From Hypomesus transpacificus (Eukaryota > Chordata > Actinopteri > Osmeriformes > Osmeridae), in assembly GCF_021917145.1 (NCBI RefSeq), contig NC_061061.1:2923390-2987389 (forward strand): a stretch of DNA of 64,000 bases, given 5' to 3'. Positions 1 to 10,904 of this stretch are shown in pieces (position 1 is the first letter of the stretch; every line of letters begins with the position of its first letter). The notes below the pieces were generated by a model. The model made no database searches and was not told where the DNA came from. It saw nothing but the letters and a program-made list of their open reading frames with translations. The position numbers and the translations under genes were made by a program.

Positions 1-100
1 TAGCGATGGGCGCAGTTGGGTGTGACAGAGATTGAGACGGCGTTGTGAAGAGCCGCTCTGCCAGACAGAACCGTCCATGATAACCGGACCCGCCCTGGGG

Positions 101-399
101 TTAGACGGGGGGGCGGGTGACCAGCTCAGGAGAGGCCGGTGACCCAAGGTGACCCCAGTGTCGGGGCCGCAGCGATGACACCCACAGGGTGAGGGTAAGC
201 GTGGCAACAGAGAGAAACATCAACAGAAGCGTTTCAAAACAAGCCGAAGTGCAGCGACCAAGTCCAATGAGGGTCCACACGGTACCTGAGGATGGGCTGG
301 GCCGTGGTCGCTCTGATTCCAGCAATAGGAACCAATCATCCAGCTCAGTCCTGTTTGGGGTTGAGAGCTGCAGGCTTTGGGAAGAATCGTCCTCAACGG
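101..399 (-). other. epb41: Putative terminal epb41 exon encoding a hydrophobic C-terminal segment
   Basis: Acceptor TTGTAG precedes position 399. The first two bases (CC) complete a Gly-Ala junction with the overhanging G of exon 661-489, so the phase matches. The exon reads 99 residues to a TAA at 103-101. It contains an acidic stretch, [12 protein letters not shown] (about 980-991), and then a strongly hydrophobic stretch with core [16 protein letters not shown] (about 1019-1034) that could span a membrane. A possible donor, CAG|GTACCG, lies inside the exon just after SPSSG. Splicing there would skip the hydrophobic tail and continue to exons left of the window. Which form is used cannot be decided here. 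Confidence 0.6.
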
Positions 400-3300
400 C
401 TACAAGAGTGGGAGAGGTAACGTACAGGATGGTCCTGTGGCCTTAAACGCACGCACGCACACACACAGACAAACGCACACACACTAACCTCCGTCGATGG
501 TGCGGGACAGCCTCTTGCTGGCGGAGCGCGTGAAGCGCGGGGCGGGGCGGTCGATCATGGAGCTGGCGTGGCGGGTCTGGGCCTGGGTGCGCCCGCTGTA
601 ACGGAACTTGGAGCCCAGCCCCAGGAAGCGGCGGGACGACGGCGGCTCCACCGTGGACACCCTGCGGGAACATGACCAAACGACTCAGCCAAAAGCGGGA
701 ACCCTCCACCACGCCTTCCTGTACCGACGGGGCTCAACTCGAGCCGCCGTGACGGGCCAGACCGACGAGGCGAATCACCGTGACCGAGGTGAAGCGTCCA
801 GCTGTAAACCTCAGTCACGTTCCTCCAATGTCACGGTGCCAGCCGCTCGGACGAGGTGGCCGGTGTCACGTAACGAGATTACGCCGACCTCCAGGTGCCT
901 CCGTGACATGTCACATAACATGTCACGTAGGCGAGACCTTAAGAGATTTCATTCTGGGCCTCGGGACACACAGCGGGTGCTACGTGGAGATACCGTCGAT
1001 GGTTTAAATGGCCACGCTGCCTAATAGAATTACTCCATGAGAGGTTAAGCCGCGGGGGGGGGGGGGCTATTAGCCAATTAGCATCAGGGTCGCCTGAGAA
1101 GGGGCCTCTGTTGTCAGGCAGGTCAAGGGGAGGGGGCATGGCCTCACCTGAAGAAGGTGTGGTTCTCCACAGACACCTTCCACAGCTTCTTGGAGGCTTT
1201 GTAGTTGGGCAGCTTGAAGCCAATGGTGCTCTCGTACTGCTCCTGCTGCAGGGGAGGGGACACAAGCGTCACATGACTCGTCCTCTTACCCCAGTTCTTA
1301 CCACATCCTCATGTGGTAAGAATCCACATCCACGTCCTCTTACCACAGTTTAACAGCACATATGTTCCCATTGTATTGATACTAGTGAGAAAACAAATAT
1401 ATATGTGTTTGTTTTTTTATCATTACACATCGGATTAGGCGGAGGGTTTCAACGGGAAAAAGCATGATGGCGCGGTGCCTTGCACTACCTCTGACGGTCG
1501 GATCTTGATGAAGAAGCTACTGCGCTTGTAGGAGATCTTGAGGACTTTGGGCCAGGGGAAGCGATTGATCCTCAGCTTGTCCTTGTAGACCATTAGCCCA
1601 CCGGAGCACACCCCCAGCATGATATCTACACCCTCCAGGTCCTGTACAAACAGACACAAGACCCCACAAGGTGTCATTGACCCACTGGTCCCACAGGAAC
1701 GCTAAGGACTAGCTATTGCTCTAGGGTACTTCGTAGATTTGTGTCACAATCAATCAATAACAATTTTCCATTCAGAATCTTGTTGGCATCCATTTCGGCG
1801 TCTCGCGCTCGCCAAACATAACGCTAGCCTACTACTCTTTGGCCCAAACAAGTACGTGTGGCGTGCCTGTTGTTTTGTTTCCGGTCTAGCTAGATCCGGT
1901 GTGGTGTTGTAGTTTTTCTAACGTCAGTAGTTGTTGCAACAGCATGTGAAAAAAACTACAACATTTGCTAGGCCAAAAAGTAGTAAACGTGTATCATCAG
2001 CGGGGTGCACCTACAAGATTACGCCACAAGGAGGCAGGCTCTGCCCTGCTTTTAGGTTCATGAATAAAAAATACGAATTAATCCGAGTTGTGTTTTTTTC
2101 TTCTTCCTTTTTTGGGACGTGTGAGGGGGGGGGCAGGGGGGGGCAGGGTGCTGACATCAATTTTGTAATTACAATCTCTGTCCTTGTGTTGCACAAGCAA
2201 GCACGCCGTTAACACATCACAGCATTCTGCTTGAAAAATGTGAAAACCTCAAAAGCAGCTTTCAGCTAAGCATGCTAAGAGGCCTGCTGTACGGAAGGGG
2301 GATTAGATGAACTCTGACCAAAGTACTATTCAGAGTCTGTCCGATGGCAGTTTATTGACAGTACCTTAGCTTGATGGAGGTCCACACCGTACATGGAGAG
2401 CTTCTTAGCGTTCTCCAGAAACATCATGTCTGCCTGGGCTGGACTCATTGACCTGGAAACAAACACGATGACGTGTTCACATCGATACGTTTCACAGACT
2501 GAAAGGGTTTTTCTCCCGCTTCCTTAAGATGGACTCTCGTTTGACAACTGCTGCTCCCATGAAACAGCTACTAACCGTAGTATACGCTGTGCTACATTGC
2601 TATGCAGTACTGTGGTATAGCCTGGTCCCCCTTGTCTGGGTCTCTTGCCTCCGTGCCTCTCCTCTTCTCCCCAACACTTTGCCTCTCATCCCCAACTACC
2701 TCTCCTGTCCTCCTCTCAACATCCCCTAACCGGCTCCTCCCAACCTCCCTGCCTCTCCACTCCACCACTCCAGCCCAGCTCCTCTGCACCTCTCTGCCTC
2801 TCCACTCCACTGCCCGCCCCTCCAATCCCCTGCCCACCTCCTCTCTACCTGCCCTGGACCCTGCCTCCCTCCTCCCCCTCCCCCTCCCCCCTACCTGCCC
2901 TGGACCCTGCCTCCCTCCTCCCCCTCCCCCTCCCCCCTACCTGCCCTGGACCCTGCCTCCCTCCTCCCACCTCCCCCACCCACCCACCTCCCAGGGCTCA
3001 CCTGTAGGTGCGGTGCAGCTCCATCACCTTCTCCTCCAGCTCCTTGCTCTGGCCCGGGGCCAGGCGCAGCTCCTTGACGTAGTGTTCTCCGTGGACCTCC
3101 GGGTCGTACTCGCCCAGCTCCGACTGGGCCGTGTAGGAGCCCAGCAGGGCCAGCGTGACGAAGGAGCAGGGCAGGCTGCCGTTCATGATGTCCTTCCGCA
3201 GCTGCAGGCACAGGTAGTACCTGGAGGAGGAGGTGAGGGGAGGGGGGAGGGGGGAGGGGGACACAGGGTCATCATGAGTCTCAACCAGGAGAAGTGGAAC

Positions 3301-6300
3301 ACGGCCACGAGATGCACTCATCTTTGTTTGTGTACAAAGTCGTCCTGAAAAAAAACGGTGAATTCCTGTCAGGATTACTCGAGTGAATTGACTTGAACTG
3401 AATTAGCGCTAGCAGTCCAATAGGATTGTTTGTTTTGCTATTGGGAGGCTAAATGTGCATAAATGAATGGCATGACGTTTTATGGACGGAATTTATTCTG
3501 GGTTTTCAATATTAAGTGATCCTTGTGCTGTTTTGTAATGTACTGTGTGTTGTCTTGTGTGGTGTCAGGTATGCTGTTTATGTAGTATTGTATTATGGAT
3601 TGAATGTGTTTTAATACCTGTCTACAAGCAAATTTCCCCTCGTGGGATCAATAAAATTGACTTGACTTGGATGTTGTTGTTGTGAGTTTTACGAAAGGGC
3701 CCATGGCCGAGTGGACGTATGGAGAGAGGCGTACCGCGTGAGGTCCTCTGAGAGCTGAGCCGGATCGGGAGGGTAGAACTTGACGTTGAAGGTGAAGTCA
3801 TAGGTGGCACCTGAGGAGGAGAGAAACAGCCGGTGAACCCCCGAGCGACTCACACGTGAGCTACAGAGAGACACGTCAACGGACCCGATGACATAACCCA
3901 CCTGGAACCTGTTTCCGAATCTCTTTGTTGGGATCCAGCCATGTCTGAGAAGAGAAAACAGCTCATGAACCACTTGGATACCACAGTGCTGCCCCTTTGT
4001 TGGACGGACCTTCTCGTGCACTGCTCCAAAACGGCCTCACTCACTTCCTGTTTCCATTAGAAATGTTCCTTCGACTGGCGATTTTACGAATTTGCGTATC
4101 AGGTATTCAATTGTTAACTTAATTCTGTCGGTCCTTATTGTTATCATAAATTATGTTTTATGATTTTACCGTTTACTGTTTTGTAGCGGTCTGAGTGAAA
4201 GAAAGATGCATTACAAATTAAACACTATTATTGTTACTATTATTAATATTATTATTATTGTCATTTCACCAGCCATTTCCTGGTGAAATTGAACCAAGGC
4301 AGCCAGCCCATCCTATCCGGTGCAGTGACAGAGCTCCTACCCTGACGGTGGGCGTCTCCCAGACAGCCACCCCATAGTAGTCCTTCTCCAGCAGGTTGAG
4401 GTGGTCGCACACCTTGGCAAAGAGCTCCTGGCCCTTGGCGTGTTTCTGGACATGACAGAGGGGGAGACATCACTACTTGAAAACATGTATTCACTGTATA
4501 GAAGAAGGAACAATATGATTTATGGTGGAGTGTTGGTGTTATATATATATATATATATATAGATATATATATATCTATATCTATATCGAGAGAGAGAGAG
4601 ACACAGATATATAGATGAGATATATATAAAGATATACATAGAGAGATAAAGAGAGAGAGGGGGGGGGTCTCTCTTACATCGAGCTCGCACTCAAACACAT
4701 TGTCGTCCAGGAGGGTGACTTTGCACTGCATGGTCCGTGGGCGCTTGGAGGGTTTGGACTCCACTGCAGTCTTCTTCTTGTCTTTAGGCTTCTTCTCCTG
4801 CTCCTCCTCCTCGTCCTCTCCCCCCTCTTGAGACGACTCCGACGACTCCTTGGCCTCCTCGTCCTCCTCCTCCTCCTCTTTCTGCTCCGCCTTCTCTGGC
4901 TCTTCCACTCCTTTCACGGCGTCCTCCTCCTCTTTCTTCTTCTCCACCGGCGCTGCCTCTTGGACAGCCTCCTCCGTGGCCTCCTCCTGGACCGGCTACA
5001 CGATTCACAGAAAGGCAGCCATTTTAGATTATAGCTGCATGCAGACAGGAACGGTTGCACAGACGATTGGACTTGATATGATGGTACGTGCAGAGTTACT
5101 GCCCAGAAGATGGCAGTTGCTCAGATCTTTTTCTGAACACAGGCAAGATCTCTGAAGCGCTCTCCAGAATAATTTGTTCTGCTGAGCCAACTAGCCTATC
5201 GAATCACAAATTCATGACACCCAAAAAATAAACAGGAATTTACAGCTCTACGTGCTTTCCTTATCCTTTTATCTGACGCTAGGTCACAGATCCAAACAAT
5301 GTACATAGTCTGCCCTACCCAGCCATCTCACTTGAGACTCTTTCACTGTGATATATTCCCTATAGTCTCCTCACCCTGGATGCCCCTCTGGGAGTTTTTG
5401 TGTATTGTGTGTATGGCTGACTGCCACGTACGCCTCCCATGGACTCACCTGAATCTCCGTGCTGCTGAGGGAGATCTGGTCTGGGTCCTTCTCTGCCTCT
5501 GCTTTCAGCTCCGGCTCGGGGGCAGCGATGGGAGCCTTCACGGGCTCTTGCGTGGACACCTCGGGCTTCTCCTCCCTCCTTCCCTTGGATTTTCGCTTTT
5601 TCTTCTTCCCCTTCGCCTCTTTCTTCTCGCCCTTTTGGTCCTTTCCTTGTTTTGCCTTTTCCTTTTCCTCCTTCTGCTTCTTTTCTTTTTCTTCCTCTTC
5701 CTTTTTGGCCTTCTCCTCGTCCTCTTTAGCCTTTTCCTCTGCCAACTTTTTGGCTTTCTCCTCCTCTTTCTTTTTTGCGGCTGCTTCTTCTTCTTCTTCT
5801 TTCTTTTTTTCCTCCTCCTTCTTGGCCTTTTCTTTCTCCTCTTGCTTTTTCGCTTTTTCTTCTTCCTCCTTCTTGGCCTTCTCTTCCTCCTCTTTCTGTT
5901 TCGCCTTCTCGTCCTCCTCCTTTTTGGCCCTTTCTTCCTCCGCTTTCTTCGTGGCTTTCTCCTCGACCTTGGCCTTCTCCTCCTCTCTCTTTTTCAATTT
6001 GTCTTCCTCTTTCTTTTTCTCCTCCTCCTTCTTTTTGGCCTTTTCCTCTTCTTTCTTCTTGGCCTTCTCCTCCTCTCTAGCCTTTTCCTCTGCTTTCCTC
6101 TTTGCCTTTTCCTCGTCCCTCAGCCTCTCCTCCTCTTTCCTTTTAGCTTTCTCGGCCTCTTTCTTTTTCTCCTCCTCCTCTTTCTTTTTCGCTTTCTCGG
6201 CCTCTTTCTTTTTCTCCTCCTCCTCTTTCTTAGCCTTTTCTTCCTCTTTCTTTTTAGCCTTTTCCTCGTCTTTAGCTTTTTCTTCCTCTTTCTTTTTAGC

Positions 6301-7067
6301 CTTTTCCTCTTCTTTAGCTTTTTCCTCTGCTTTCCTCTTGGCCTTTTCCTCTTCCTTTTTCCTTTTCGTGTCCTCTTTCTTTTTACACTCTTTCTGTTCT
6401 TTGTCCTCCTCTGGCTTCTTCTCTTTACTGCTCTCCCCCTTTTCCACGTCTGTTTTCTTGGCCTCTTCTGTCTTCTCCTCTTTTACCTCTACTTTAGTCT
6501 TCTCTTTTTTCTTGTCTCCCTTGTCCTCCTTTTCACTTTGACTTGTTTTCTCGTCTTTTTTCTCAGCCTTTTCACTCTTCTTCACTTTCTTCTCTTCTTT
6601 CTTCTCCTCCTTTCCGTCCTTCTTGCCCTCCTTGGCCTCCTTGCCCTCTTCCTCCTCGACCTTGACCTCTTCTACCTTTCCCTTGTCAGCCTTCTCCTCC
6701 GCTTTCTCCTTGTCGGCCTTCTCCTCGCTGGCCTTCTCTGCCTCGAACCCCTCTCCCTCGGAACACTGGGAACGGCGCTTGAGGAAGGAGGAGAAGAGCC
6801 GCGAGAGGCCCCGCCCCGCGGAGGTTCTGGTGCGGGGCTTCAGCTGCTCTTCCTCGGTGGGGGAGCTGGCGCCGTCAGCCGGGCCGGGCCCCGAGGCCTT
6901 CTCCTGGGCCTTGTCGCTGGGCTCCTCTCCCTCAGCCCCAGCCTCTGCTGCTGCTGCTGCAGCCTCAGGCTTCTGGTTGTTCTCCGGCTCCGGCTCTGGG
7001 CTGGCCTTCTGCTTGCCCTCAGTGTCTGCCTCGCTCACCGCACTCGCCTCTGTCGTCATGGTAGCCA
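101..7067 (-). CDS. epb41: Protein 4.1R (erythrocyte membrane protein band 4.1), long form with Lys/Glu-rich headpiece
   Basis: Cytoskeletal adaptor that links spectrin-actin to membrane proteins. Exons in transcript order: 7067-5449 (ATG at 7059), 4995-4678, 4445-4341, 3944-3902, 3810-3735, 3220-3002, 2452-2365, 1641-1489, 1245-1148, 661-489, 399-101. The coding sum is 3183 nt, 1060 residues, with matching phases at every junction. 4.1R is chosen over 4.1N/B/G because the start [18 protein letters not shown] (about 82-95), [12 protein letters not shown] and the FERM motifs [20 protein letters not shown] and [15 protein letters not shown] are 4.1R-like. The FERM domain begins near residue 626 ([10 protein letters not shown]) and is followed by the FA segment ([16 protein letters not shown]). 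Residues about 105-480 are a repetitive KAKKKEEE-type stretch, much larger than in the mammalian headpiece. The ATG is preceded by an acceptor at 7068, so the gene has further 5' UTR exons upstream. The last exon ends in TAA at 103-101 after a hydrophobic segment. The usual spectrin-actin-binding and C-terminal domains are not in the window; an alternative donor inside that exon could lead to them. Confidence 0.9.
2846..2983. repeat. 46-bp tandem repeat (about 3 copies), pyrimidine-rich
   Basis: Three head-to-tail copies of a 46-base unit starting CTACCTGCCCTGGACCCTGC begin at about 2846, 2892 and 2938. The third copy degenerates at its end. The repeat lies in an epb41 intron directly downstream, in transcript sense, of the donor at 3001. 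On the transcribed strand it reads as repeated GGGGGAGGGGGAGG blocks. Confidence 0.85.
3480..3675 (+). mobile_element. Possible LINE 3' tail fragment
   Basis: The stretch ends with AATTTCCCCTCGTGGGATCA followed by ATAAAATTGACTTGACTT. This resembles the 3' ends of fish non-LTR retrotransposons. No coding part is visible. It lies in an epb41 intron. Confidence 0.35.
4535..4665. repeat. TA/GATA/GA microsatellite cluster
   Basis: Runs of AT, CTATAT and GAGA dinucleotides, ending in a G run, in the epb41 intron between exons 4995-4678 and 4445-4341. The repeat ends within about 15 bases of the splice donor at 4677. Confidence 0.9.
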
Positions 7068-8559
7068 CTGGAAGGAGAGGAGGAGAGAGTCAGCGATGGA
7101 CAAAGGTCACGGGTTGCCGTAGCACTCACAGACACGTCCCTCTGCGAGACAAGTCTGAGGGTTGTGACGGCTATCCGGACAATGACGTCGCTCGAAACAC
7201 CGAGCCAGAAATAACATACTAAAATAAACTGGGTCACTAAGACGATCACAGAGATGGCAATTTCACCTCAAAGCCCCACTGACTCACAGCATACATACGT
7301 CATCAAAAAAAAAACGGTTGTAGTCTCGAAATAAAAGAGCTGCTGAGAATGAATCCATTTCAGATGAAACCACCTAAAGACGACACGCTCTCTGAAAACA
7401 CAAACGCACGCACCGACACACTCACAAACACACAGTTATGAGAACGGATGCCACTTGACGACACAATGGCTTCTCTTGTTGTGATTCCTCCTGTTCGAGG
7501 CGGCCCTCTAGGGCCAAGCTCGCGGCCGTGCTTATCAGACTCTCATTAAAACTCAGTCGCACAAAGAGGCCATTCTTCTCTGAGGCGGACGAGGAGTACA
7601 GCCAATATCATCCTCATCGTCATCCTACCTCCACTCTACCATCCATCCCACGCCCAGTCCGCCCAAGCTGCCGATCTGACGATTCGAGATAACTGGGAAG
7701 TAACCATTTGGAATTGCCATTCTCCGGACGGCAGAGATGCCCCAAAAAGACTTGACTACAAGAGCACCACGGTGTCCATTTCACTGTCTGCTGGGGCTGC
7801 AGGCGGTCCACACTTTACATGGGTTGATTTGAGGCATTACTAACGTCTGGGCATGAATGATTAACCCACTTGCTAACGCTTCGGTTCACAGCCAGGTTAA
7901 GAGCCGGTATTCATCTGGTATTCACCGCTAACTGTCGTCGTAAGGTATCTAGCTGCTATTACCGATGACGATGCAGGTAATTGCAGTGCATTTTGCAGGA
8001 AATGACTTGCCAGGCTTGGTACTGTCGAACCAAACGGCCTACTCATTCAGCACAGACGTGACTGGTAGCAACAACATGTGAACGCTTGTTTTTTGTTTTT
8101 ATCGAGGGGGAGACAACATTAGCATGTTGTTTATTCATGACGAGCGTCTAGTCTGGCAGGGTCGGATCGTAGGTCCCTCACACTCCTCCGAATGTGGTTC
8201 ACGTCTAGCCCCACATATGGCTGGGGGAGGGGCGGAGGCAGGCTAGACAGGGTGGCAGGCAGGCCCAACCTCCAGATGCACAGGCCTGGGGGCTGGAGCC
8301 TGCAGGGTGGAGCCCTTCATACACGTCCCTCCAACACTATAGGAACAGCAGGGAAGTAAGAGGGGGGAGGGGAGTGTGGGGGGGAGACCCACAGGAGGCC
8401 CAAATCCTCTTCAGCCCTCCCATTGTTTATATCCAGTGACCAATAACTGTGCTGCACACTATAACTAATCCTGTGCACCCATCCCCCCACCCCACTCCGC
8501 CCCCCCCCCCCCCTGCCACCCCTATAGACCAGTTTCATGGGTCACCACACACGTGCACG

Positions 8560-8612
8560 CGCCCCCCCCCCCACACACACACACACACGTGCGTGTTCAC
8601 ACACACACACAC
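8560..8612. repeat. CA-rich microsatellite
   Basis: C run followed by two CACACA tracts split by CGTGCGTGTT, in the spacer upstream of epb41. Confidence 0.85.
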
Positions 8613-8832
8613 AAAGTACGCCTCAGTGCTCTGGGGCTCCTCTGGGTCTTTTAATGCACCGTCATCTCAACGCCGACTGTCAGGAAGCAGACAAGCCGCT
8701 AATGGACCAGCTGAGCTTGTGTCTGCTGCCTCCTCCATTTTGTGCTGGCGGTCTAACATCTCAAGCTCGGACCAGCTGAGCAGCGCTGACCTGCCACCGT
8801 GACTGATTAAGACAGCGAGCCGACTGACGGCT

Positions 8833-8956
8833 CCCCCCCCCCTCCAAATGGGGGGGGGGGGGGGGGGAGAGAGACAGAGAGAGACAGACAGAAAAAGAGA
8901 GAAAGAAAAAGAGAGAGAAACAGAGAGAGAAAAATAGAGAGAAAGAGAGAAAAAGA
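8833..8956. repeat. Poly-C/poly-G and GA-rich low-complexity tract
   Basis: CCCCCCCCCC and GGGGGGGG runs almost face each other, then about 90 bases of GAGACAGAGA / GAAAAAGAGA sequence follow. It gives rise to spurious long open frames on the minus strand. Confidence 0.9.
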
Positions 8957-9389
8957 AGATAAACAAGCGTTGCCGGTAAACACACCAGGAAGCAGTTTCC
9001 CTGTTGTAACCACACCCAGCAGCAGCTGAACAGAGAAGAGTCCCCAAAAAGTAGAGATGTCACAGACATCAGAAAAACAAACAAGCCACCCCGATACGCT
9101 TCTCGCTATGCGGTACTACCAAAGCACCCCGCTGAATCGTAAGCGAAGCCTCCTCGTGGGTGACCGTCTCATTAGCAGTGATTGACTGCTGCGCGACGCC
9201 CTCCAGGAAACAGCGTGCTCGCTGGGGCTGCGGGATCAGGTGCAGGCCAGATGCCGCTTCACTCGAGAGACCGAGACGGGGAGGAGAATGAGGCCAAAGG
9301 CACACAGGAAATGCACCTCAGAAGTGTTTACTTCTCAGGGTTGGTCAGGGCCCATGCCAGTCCACTTATACATCAGCCTACCTGATAAT

Positions 9390-9420
9390 GTGTGTGTGTG
9401 TGGTGTGTGTGGTGTGTGTT
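9390..9420. repeat. GT microsatellite
   Basis: Imperfect (GT)n tract interrupted by GTGGTGTGTGG. Confidence 0.85.
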
Positions 9421-9598
9421 CCCTGAGGTAGGTCGTTCTGACGGCATGCCAGTGCGTGTCAGCATGCGTGTTGCGATGGTTGGGCAGAGGAAGACAGAGC
9501 TGGCATGGGGGGAGCTATAAATAGCGATGGGTTGCAAAGATGCTGTGGACTCATTAATTGCCTTTACACACACTAGATGATGTCTATTTCTGTTCAGT

Positions 9599-9600
<2 letters not shown>

Positions 9601-9637
<37 letters not shown>
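9601..9637. repeat. CA microsatellite
   Basis: CGCGCG followed by about 15 CA units. Confidence 0.9.
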
Positions 9638-10555
9638 AAGCCGTACGAGTGTCCCAGAACATGTACGGGGCCGATCACGCGCACGTAACTCGACGCGGTT
9701 TCACCTTTTAGGAAATTGTAGATTAAACAGATGCTTCCTGGGTGCTGAGAGTGAAGTTGGGGATTTAGAAAGGAGTTCCCCATGAATTAGGTCTCTTGCG
9801 AGATTATCTCTCTCTCTTCTCTCCTCCTCTCCCTCTCTGTGTGCGAGGGAAGCCGGCAGCATCGCGATCAGCCGTGCTGATTCATGCTTTATTCTAAGTC
9901 ACACCTACTTGGCCTCGTCAACAGAAACATGCTGAGCGCCAGAATGTCAGTTCACGGACCACAGGGTCGCTCAGGGCCAGGACAGAGGCACAGCCACACG
10001 CGTCTTTGCAAACAGCCCTGAGTCATAAGCCCTCCTCCGCGGGCCCTCTACCCGCAGCTCCCTCGGTCTGCTGTGCCGTCCAGAGCACGGCTACGAGCGT
10101 GGCTCCAAACACAAGTGCCCTCGACGAGAGGACTCCCGCTGAAGAGGGGAAAATCCTCCACTTCTCCATCGACCACAGAGAAGCCTACCAGCCCATATGC
10201 GCCGCGGAGCGTCAGTGAAAAATGAATGACGACTGCTTCGAAACATAGGCAAGAAGCTTATATTGCCTTTGTGCGATCAGCGTAGTTCGAAAATGAATGA
10301 ATCTGAACTGAAGTGGGTACGGCTCACGTAAACGCACAGACACAGACAAGTGTCCTGGTCGTGAGTGAAAGCCTCAATTATCCAAGACAAGGTTTCAAGC
10401 TGATCAATATGGGCAGATGGCAGTTCTGGTGTTGTAACCTGAACTGTCGAGGGATGGTAATGGAACACGCTGATTGATTGACTGTGGTTGGCTTGGGAGC
10501 AGTCCTAAATCCATTTCCACCAGAACCTCAGCCCAAGCCAATTGATCGCACAGCT

Positions 10556-10904
10556 TTTTCTGTCTACTGGCATACGCTAATGTGGAGCAGAGTATCTGAT
10601 AACATTGGTAATTATCCATTTTTGTAACTCGATATCATGAACCTGACAGAACAAAACATGTACCGCACACAGTTGCATTTCCTAAGGTCCTGTTCAGAGA
10701 GAAAATTGCATTTCAAAATCTGGTATTTTCTGTCTACTGGCGTACACTAATGGGGATGAGAAAATCTGAGAACATTGGATGGGATCCATTCTTGTAGCTC
10801 GATATCATGAACCAGACAAAGAACCAATACATGCACTGCACATAGCTGCATTAGCCGTTTGGTGAGGTCCAATTCAGATGAACGGTTCAATTTGAAATCT
10901 GTCC
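10556..10904. repeat. Diverged 170-bp tandem duplication
   Basis: Two head-to-tail copies, 10556-10725 and 10726-10904, both start TTTTCTGTCTACTGGC. They share further blocks: CTCGATATCATGAACC, GAAAATCTGAGAACATTGG-like, and AGGTCC..TTCAGA. Copies differ at perhaps a fifth to a quarter of positions by eye. No coding potential is seen. Confidence 0.8.

Noticed and set aside
5299-7122. 607-codon Leu/Phe-rich open frame on the plus strand
   Set aside because: It is the antisense of the Lys/Glu repeat exon of epb41: AAG and GAG codons read as CTT, CTC and TTC. It has no splice signals or plausible protein character.
8317-9084. Several open frames rich in His/Thr or Ser/Leu
   Set aside because: They are produced by CA and GA repeats and C/G runs, with no coding signature.
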